Of a stretch of 64,000 bases of DNA, positions 60,205 to 64,000 are shown piece after piece (position 1 is the first letter of the stretch; each line of letters opens with the position of its first letter). The DNA comes from Microlunatus speluncae (GTDB lineage: Bacteria > Actinomycetota > Actinomycetes > Propionibacteriales > Propionibacteriaceae): NCBI RefSeq assembly GCF_009299835.1, contig NZ_VKCZ01000019.1, positions 62,001-126,000 of the forward strand. The letters are read 5' to 3'. The notes under the pieces were generated by a model, which worked only from the letters and a program-made list of their open reading frames with translations, searched no databases and was not told where the DNA came from. Made by a program: the position numbers and the translations under genes.

Positions 60205-61593
60205 GTGACTCGGGAGGACTGGTCGGCCGAGCTCTCCGCGCTGGCCGTACGGCACGGCGTGCCCGGCGCTGTGCTCGGCGTGATCGACATCGGCGCCGAC
60301 CAAGCCGCGGACCGTTGCCGGGTTGCCGCGCACGGAGTGATCAACACCGGCACCGGCCAGCCGGTGCTGCCCGAGACGGTGTTTCAGATCGGTTCGATCA
60401 CGAAGCCGTACACCGCGACCCTGATGGCGCAGGCGATCGACGAGGGCCGGACGGCGCTGGACCAGCCGGTGATCGAGATCCTCGGCCCCGGGGTGGCGCT
60501 GACCGCCGATCCCGTGGCGTCGTCCATGATCACGATCGGCCACCTGCTGACCCACCGGTCCGGCATCGACGGCGACCTCTTCGCCGACACCGGCCGCGGC
60601 GACGACTGCCTCGAGCGCTACGTCGAACTGCTCGCCCGATCGACCCAGATGTTCCGCCCGGGCAGCCGGTACTCCTATTCGAATGCCGCCTGGGTGGTGG
60701 CCGGCCGGGTCCTCGAGATCCTGTACGGGCGCCCGTGGCGGCTGGTGCTGCGGGACAAGATCATCGAGCCGCTCGGCCTGACCCACACCTCGACCCTGGC
60801 CGAGGAAGCGATCCTGCACTCGGCCGCGGTCGGCCACACCGGCGGTCCGGGGGAGCCCCGGCACCCGGTTGATCACTGGACCCTGCCGCGGTCGATCGGA
60901 CCGGCCGGCTTGATCAACTCCACCGCCGCGGAGCTGCTCGCGGTGGCCGCCGAGCACGCCCGGGACGGCGGCCGGCTGCTGTCGCCGGCGGCGGCCGCGT
61001 CGATGCGAGCCGACTACGGCGCGAACCCGCCCGGCCTGCAGATCGAGGGCCATCAGGGTCTCGGCTGGATGGTCGGTCGTTGGCAGGGGCACGAGGTGTT
61101 CGGGCACAACGGGCTGACCGTGGGCCAGTCCGCGTACGTGATCGTGGTGCCGTCGCTGCGGGTCGCCGTCTGTCTGCTCACCAACGGGCCCGGTGCGGCG
61201 AACCTGTGGTTCGAGCTGCGCCGAGAGGTGCTGGCCGACCGCGGGCTGACGGTGCCGCCGAGCACGCTCGAACCGACCGGGACCGAGGCCGACCTCGCCC
61301 CCTGGCTCGGCCGCTACGGCCGGGTCGGCGAACGGATCGAACTGGTCCGTTCCGAGACCGGCTACCGCGCCCTGATCGAGGAGGACATCGATCTCGGCGA
61401 CGAGCCGGAGACCCAGGAGTTGGAGCTGCACCCGGTCCGCGACGGGCTATGGGCCGGCCGCTCCGCCGGTCAGCTGTCCTGGACCCAGTTCCGGGTCGGC
61501 ACGTTCACCGATGCCGAGCTCCCGCCGACCAGCCCGCCGGCCGATCGCCGCTACCTCTACGCCGGCTCCCGGATCAACCACGTCCTCAGCTGA
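60205..61593 (+). CDS. Serine hydrolase, class C beta-lactamase/D-aminopeptidase-like
   Basis: The product has 462 residues from GTG 60205, 7 bp after prfB. Penicillin-binding-fold motifs: GSITKP (Ser-x-x-Lys nucleophile), YSYSNAAWV (Tyr-x-Asn) and VFGHNGLTVGQSAYV (HxG in place of KTG). No signal peptide is evident, so it is probably cytosolic. The C-terminal about 130 residues form a separate beta-rich domain. It is an esterase or peptidase rather than a drug-resistance enzyme. Confidence 0.85.
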   Translation: MTREDWSAELSALAVRHGVPGAVLGVIDIGADQAADRCRVAAHGVINTGTGQPVLPETVFQIGSITKPYTATLMAQAIDEGRTALDQPVIEILGPGVALTADPVASSMITIGHLLTHRSGIDGDLFADTGRGDDCLERYVELLARSTQMFRPGSRYSYSNAAWVVAGRVLEILYGRPWRLVLRDKIIEPLGLTHTSTLAEEAILHSAAVGHTGGPGEPRHPVDHWTLPRSIGPAGLINSTAAELLAVAAEHARDGGRLLSPAAAASMRADYGANPPGLQIEGHQGLGWMVGRWQGHEVFGHNGLTVGQSAYVIVVPSLRVAVCLLTNGPGAANLWFELRREVLADRGLTVPPSTLEPTGTEADLAPWLGRYGRVGERIELVRSETGYRALIEEDIDLGDEPETQELELHPVRDGLWAGRSAGQLSWTQFRVGTFTDAELPPTSPPADRRYLYAGSRINHVLS

Positions 61594-62410
61594 CCGTCCC
61601 GGCGCTCACCTGGACCGGCGGAGCTCGGAGGGTGCCGGGGGAGGTGCCGGTTTCGGCCTTGATGTGGCGGCTGAGGTGGCTGACGGAGTCGTAGCCGCAC
61701 AGGGTGGCGATCTTCTGCAGGGTCAGGGTGGAGTTGCGCAGGTAGCCAAGTGCGTGGCGGAGCCGGACCGATCGCAGGTACGCGCGCGGGCTGATCCCAC
61801 GGAGCCGGCCGAAGTAGGACCGCAAGGCCGACGGGGAGCAGGACAGCTCGACGCACAGGTCGGCGACCCGCAGCCGGTCGGCGAAGCGCTGCTCGATCAG
61901 CCATTCCGCCGCGGCGACGGTCTGTTCGGCGACCCCGACGGATCGTTCGGCCGCAGCCCGGCGCAGCTGCAGGTCGAGCTGTTCGGTCAACAGCGCGAGC
62001 ATCCGGTCCCGGTCCCGGTCCCGGTCCGGGGCGGGGCGCAGGAACTCGTGGGTGATCGCGTCGAAGAGCCGGCCGAGCGAGCCGGCGCCGTCGTCGAAAC
62101 TGGCCCGCGGCCAGGCCCGGTCCGGCGGCGCGTCGAGCTGGATGTAGCGGTTGGCGTAGCCGGTCACGGTCAGTTCGGCGTGCGGCGTGGCGGGCGGCGT
62201 CGCCAGGATCGTGCCCGGGACGCCGTCGTACGTCTCGTCACCGATCGGGCAGCGGGCCCGGCCGCTGGCGTAGTAGACGACCTCCCAGCTGCCGTGGGAG
62301 TGCAGCGGGAAATCCTGCCCGGGCCCGGCGACGTGCGCACCGGCACCGATCAGTCGTGGCACAGCGGGCGGTCCTGGCGGTTCGTGCATAGGGTGCGTCG
62401 CCTCCTGCAT
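61586..62410 (-). CDS. AraC-family regulator with cupin N-terminus
   Basis: The product has 274 residues from ATG 62410. N-terminal cupin (DFPLHSHGSWEVVYYASGRARCPIGDE..., LATPPATPHAE) and C-terminal double HTH (FADRLRVADLCVELSCSPSALRSYFGRLRGISPRAYLRSVRLRHALGYL, LTLQKIATLCGYDSVSHLSRHIKAETGTSP). It is divergent from the dioxygenase gene and probably controls it. Its 3' end overlaps the serine-hydrolase gene by 8 bp. Confidence 0.88.
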   Translation of the reverse strand: MQEATHPMHEPPGPPAVPRLIGAGAHVAGPGQDFPLHSHGSWEVVYYASGRARCPIGDETYDGVPGTILATPPATPHAELTVTGYANRYIQLDAPPDRAWPRASFDDGAGSLGRLFDAITHEFLRPAPDRDRDRDRMLALLTEQLDLQLRRAAAERSVGVAEQTVAAAEWLIEQRFADRLRVADLCVELSCSPSALRSYFGRLRGISPRAYLRSVRLRHALGYLRNSTLTLQKIATLCGYDSVSHLSRHIKAETGTSPGTLRAPPVQVSAGTVS

Positions 62411-62491
62411 TCTGCTCGCCTCCCGATCGCGGCAGGGTCGAGGTCAAGCACATCAGGCGGCGACGGGCGTCCGCAACGAAAGGTGCAAGCG

Positions 62492-63265
62492 ATGGACATG
62501 GAGACGGCACTGCGCGACCTCGGCGTCGCCGACGACACGTTGACCGCGGCGGAGCGGGAGCAGCTGGACCGGGACGGCTTCCTGCCCCTGGAGGGCATCA
62601 TCAGCGCCGAACAACTCGCCGCGTTCAACGCGCGGCTGGCCGAGCTGACCGCGGCCGAGGGCGGCCAGGCCGGGGTCGAGGTGCATCAGGAGCGCGGCAC
62701 CGATCGGCTGGCCGACCTGGTGAACAAGGACCCGATGTTCGAGGTCTGCTTCTCCCACCCGCGCGTGCTGGCGGCGATGCGGCACGTGTTGGGCGCCTCG
62801 TTCCGGCTGTACTCGCTGAACGCCCGGTCGGCGCTGCCGGGCCAGGGACACCAGGGCCTACACGCCGATTACGGGGTGCCGGTGACGGCGGGCGAATACC
62901 TGGTCTGCAACTCGATCTGGCTGCTGGACGACTTCACCGCCGAGAACGGCGCGACCCGGATCGTCCCGGGCACCCATCGCAGCGGCAAGCTCCCGGGGGA
63001 CGTGATGCCCGATCCGACCGCTGCCCATCCCGATGAGGTGCTGTTGCTGGCCCCGGCCGGCACCGTGGTGATCTTCAACAGCCATCTCTGGCACGGCGGC
63101 ACCCAGAACCGGACCGACCGGCCGCGGCGGGCGATGCACTCCTGTTTCGCCAGCCGCGAGCTGCCGCAGCAGCTCGACCAGCAGGCGTACATCCGGGTGA
63201 ACACGTTCGCCCGGCTGAGCCCCGCCCAGCGGTACGCGCTCGACGTGGCGATGCCCGGCGCCTGA
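62492..63265 (+). CDS. Phytanoyl-CoA dioxygenase family protein
   Basis: The product has 257 residues from ATG 62492 (AAAGG upstream). Fe(II)/2-oxoglutarate dioxygenase features: QGLHADYGVPVTAGEYL (His-x-Asp iron ligands), NSIWLLDDFTAENGATRIVPGTHRSGK, and VVIFNSHLWHGGTQNRTDRPRRAM (distal His and the 2-OG Arg). PhyH enzymes hydroxylate small molecules, ectoine among them, but I see no EctD-specific signature. Divergent from an AraC regulator. Confidence 0.88.
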   Translation: MDMETALRDLGVADDTLTAAEREQLDRDGFLPLEGIISAEQLAAFNARLAELTAAEGGQAGVEVHQERGTDRLADLVNKDPMFEVCFSHPRVLAAMRHVLGASFRLYSLNARSALPGQGHQGLHADYGVPVTAGEYLVCNSIWLLDDFTAENGATRIVPGTHRSGKLPGDVMPDPTAAHPDEVLLLAPAGTVVIFNSHLWHGGTQNRTDRPRRAMHSCFASRELPQQLDQQAYIRVNTFARLSPAQRYALDVAMPGA

Positions 63266-63398
63266 CCGCGGCCGCTCGACGCGCCAACGGGTGCCAATGG
63301 TCTTGGATCACAGAACGGTCACCTAGACTCTGCTCTGGCCGGTTTCCGGCGCTCTACTAGGAGCGCCCTCAAACGTCTAGCCCGGCCGAGGCACAACT

Positions 63399-64000
63399 GT
63401 GATTCGTTTCGAGAATGTTTCCAAGGTCTATGCCAATCAGCGCCGGGCGGCGCTGGACGAGGTCGACGTCGAGATCGAGAAGGGCGAGTTCGTCTTCCTG
63501 GTCGGCGCGTCCGGGTCGGGCAAGTCGACCTTCCTCCGGCTGATCCTGCGCGAGCAGCGGCCGACGGCGGGTCACGTCTACGTCGCCGGACGGGACCTGA
63601 ACCGGCTGCACTCCTGGAAGATCCCGAGCATGCGCCGCCAGATCGGCACCGTGTTCCAGGACTTCCGGCTGCTGCCGAACAAGACCGTGCACGAGAACGT
63701 CGCGTTCGCCCTGCAGGTGATCGGCAAGCCGGCCTCGGTGATCCGCCGGGTCGTGCCCGAGGTGTTGGACCTCGTCGGCCTCGACGGCAAGGGCGACCGG
63801 ATGCCGGACGAGCTGTCCGGCGGCGAGCAGCAGCGGGTGGCGGTGGCCCGCGCGTTCGTCAACCGGCCGAAGATCCTGATCGCGGACGAGCCGACCGGAA
63901 ACCTGGATCCGGCGACCAGCGTCGGGATCATGAAACTGCTCGACCGGATCAATCGTTCGGATACGACGGTGCTGATGGCCACCCACGACTCGACCATCGT
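63399..64000 (+). CDS. ftsE: Cell-division ATP-binding protein FtsE (cut by window end)
   Basis: The frame from GTG 63399 ([22 protein letters not shown]) runs off the end. ABC ATPase motifs: Walker [10 protein letters not shown], signature [16 protein letters not shown], Walker [14 protein letters not shown] and the start of the switch His (TVLMATHD). With FtsX it regulates septal peptidoglycan hydrolysis. In actinobacteria ftsE normally follows prfB closely and is followed by ftsX and smpB; here three genes lie between. Confidence 0.94.
   Translation, partial: MIRFENVSKVYANQRRAALDEVDVEIEKGEFVFLVGASGSGKSTFLRLILREQRPTAGHVYVAGRDLNRLHSWKIPSMRRQIGTVFQDFRLLPNKTVHENVAFALQVIGKPASVIRRVVPEVLDLVGLDGKGDRMPDELSGGEQQRVAVARAFVNRPKILIADEPTGNLDPATSVGIMKLLDRINRSDTTVLMATHDSTI

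Noticed and set aside
60205-61593. Serine hydrolase as a beta-lactamase resistance gene
   Set aside because: It has SxxK and YxN but HNG rather than KTG, and no signal peptide; family members are mostly esterases or peptidases.
62492-63265. PhyH-family gene as ectoine hydroxylase EctD, linking to the catabolic regulon
   Set aside because: The family match is general (His-x-Asp, distal His, Arg); I see no EctD-specific block, no ectABC nearby, and it has its own AraC regulator.

Overview
The window is about 70% G+C with the codon bias of a high-GC actinobacterium. The gene content supports this: a BioQ/TGAAC-N3-GTTCA biotin switch, a homodimeric AceE E1, a DUF3052/AhpE-type peroxiredoxin pair, a FasR-like PucR regulator, a BTAD regulator, and prfB upstream of ftsE. 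A Propionibacteriales member such as Microlunatus is plausible, but I cannot prove the genus. No rRNA, CRISPR array or intact insertion sequence was seen. There is one tRNA-Val.

Layout. 0-6.6 kb: lipoprotein, a Fic-winged-helix gene with no usable start for its conserved N-terminus, a GNAT-like gene with a FasR-like regulator, a 159-bp MITE-like insertion inside a palindrome, then pirin, PHP hydrolase and inositol-monophosphatase-family genes. 6.6-7.7 kb: a gene-free block of direct repeats. 7.7-12.0 kb: an overlapping four-gene operon (CapK/PaaK-like adenylating enzyme, small alpha/beta-barrel-like protein, GNAT-like protein, nitroreductase). 12.1-14.8 kb: a three-gene surface-glycan-like operon. 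14.9-20.0 kb: a methyltransferase and a BTAD/AAA regulator with small NTF2 and SRPBCC proteins. 20.1-25.9 kb: membrane glycosyltransferase-like protein, aceE, DUF3052, peroxiredoxin. 26.0-31.8 kb: a biotin locus with bioQ, a bioB-bioA gene fusion, bioF, a cytochrome P450 and bioD, all translationally coupled. 31.9-36.8 kb: a patchy accessory stretch with transposase and integrase relics, an unknown protein, a secreted matrixin-like protease and small membrane proteins. 36.8-43.5 kb: two ArsR-SRPBCC modules, two GNATs, a nucleotidyltransferase, tRNA-Val and an RlmM-like methyltransferase. 43.6-57.0 kb: a catabolic regulon. 57.3-64 kb: membrane protein, ROK kinase, prfB, three unrelated genes, and the start of ftsE.

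The most interesting system is 43.6-57.0 kb. A GntR/FCD repressor gene sits with an ectoine-hydrolase-like (DoeA/EutD) M24 enzyme, an M20 deacylase, two EutA-like Asp/Glu-racemase-fold proteins, a D-2-hydroxyacid dehydrogenase, an amidase, a DUF3830 protein, a class III aminotransferase, a semialdehyde dehydrogenase and a ProP-like symporter. Three near-identical palindromes (GATTGTTGACAATC type) lie in front of the transporter, between the aminotransferase and dehydrogenase, and in the divergent promoter of the hydrolase operon, where one contains the TTGACA -35 box. This looks like one GntR-controlled pathway for an ectoine-like cyclic or N-acylated diamino acid, but without EutB, EutC or classical DoeB.

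Two sequence-level signals run across the window. The palindrome TGATCA is far more frequent than base composition predicts. A family of four intergenic palindromes shares CCGA(C/G)TTGTCAGA arms.
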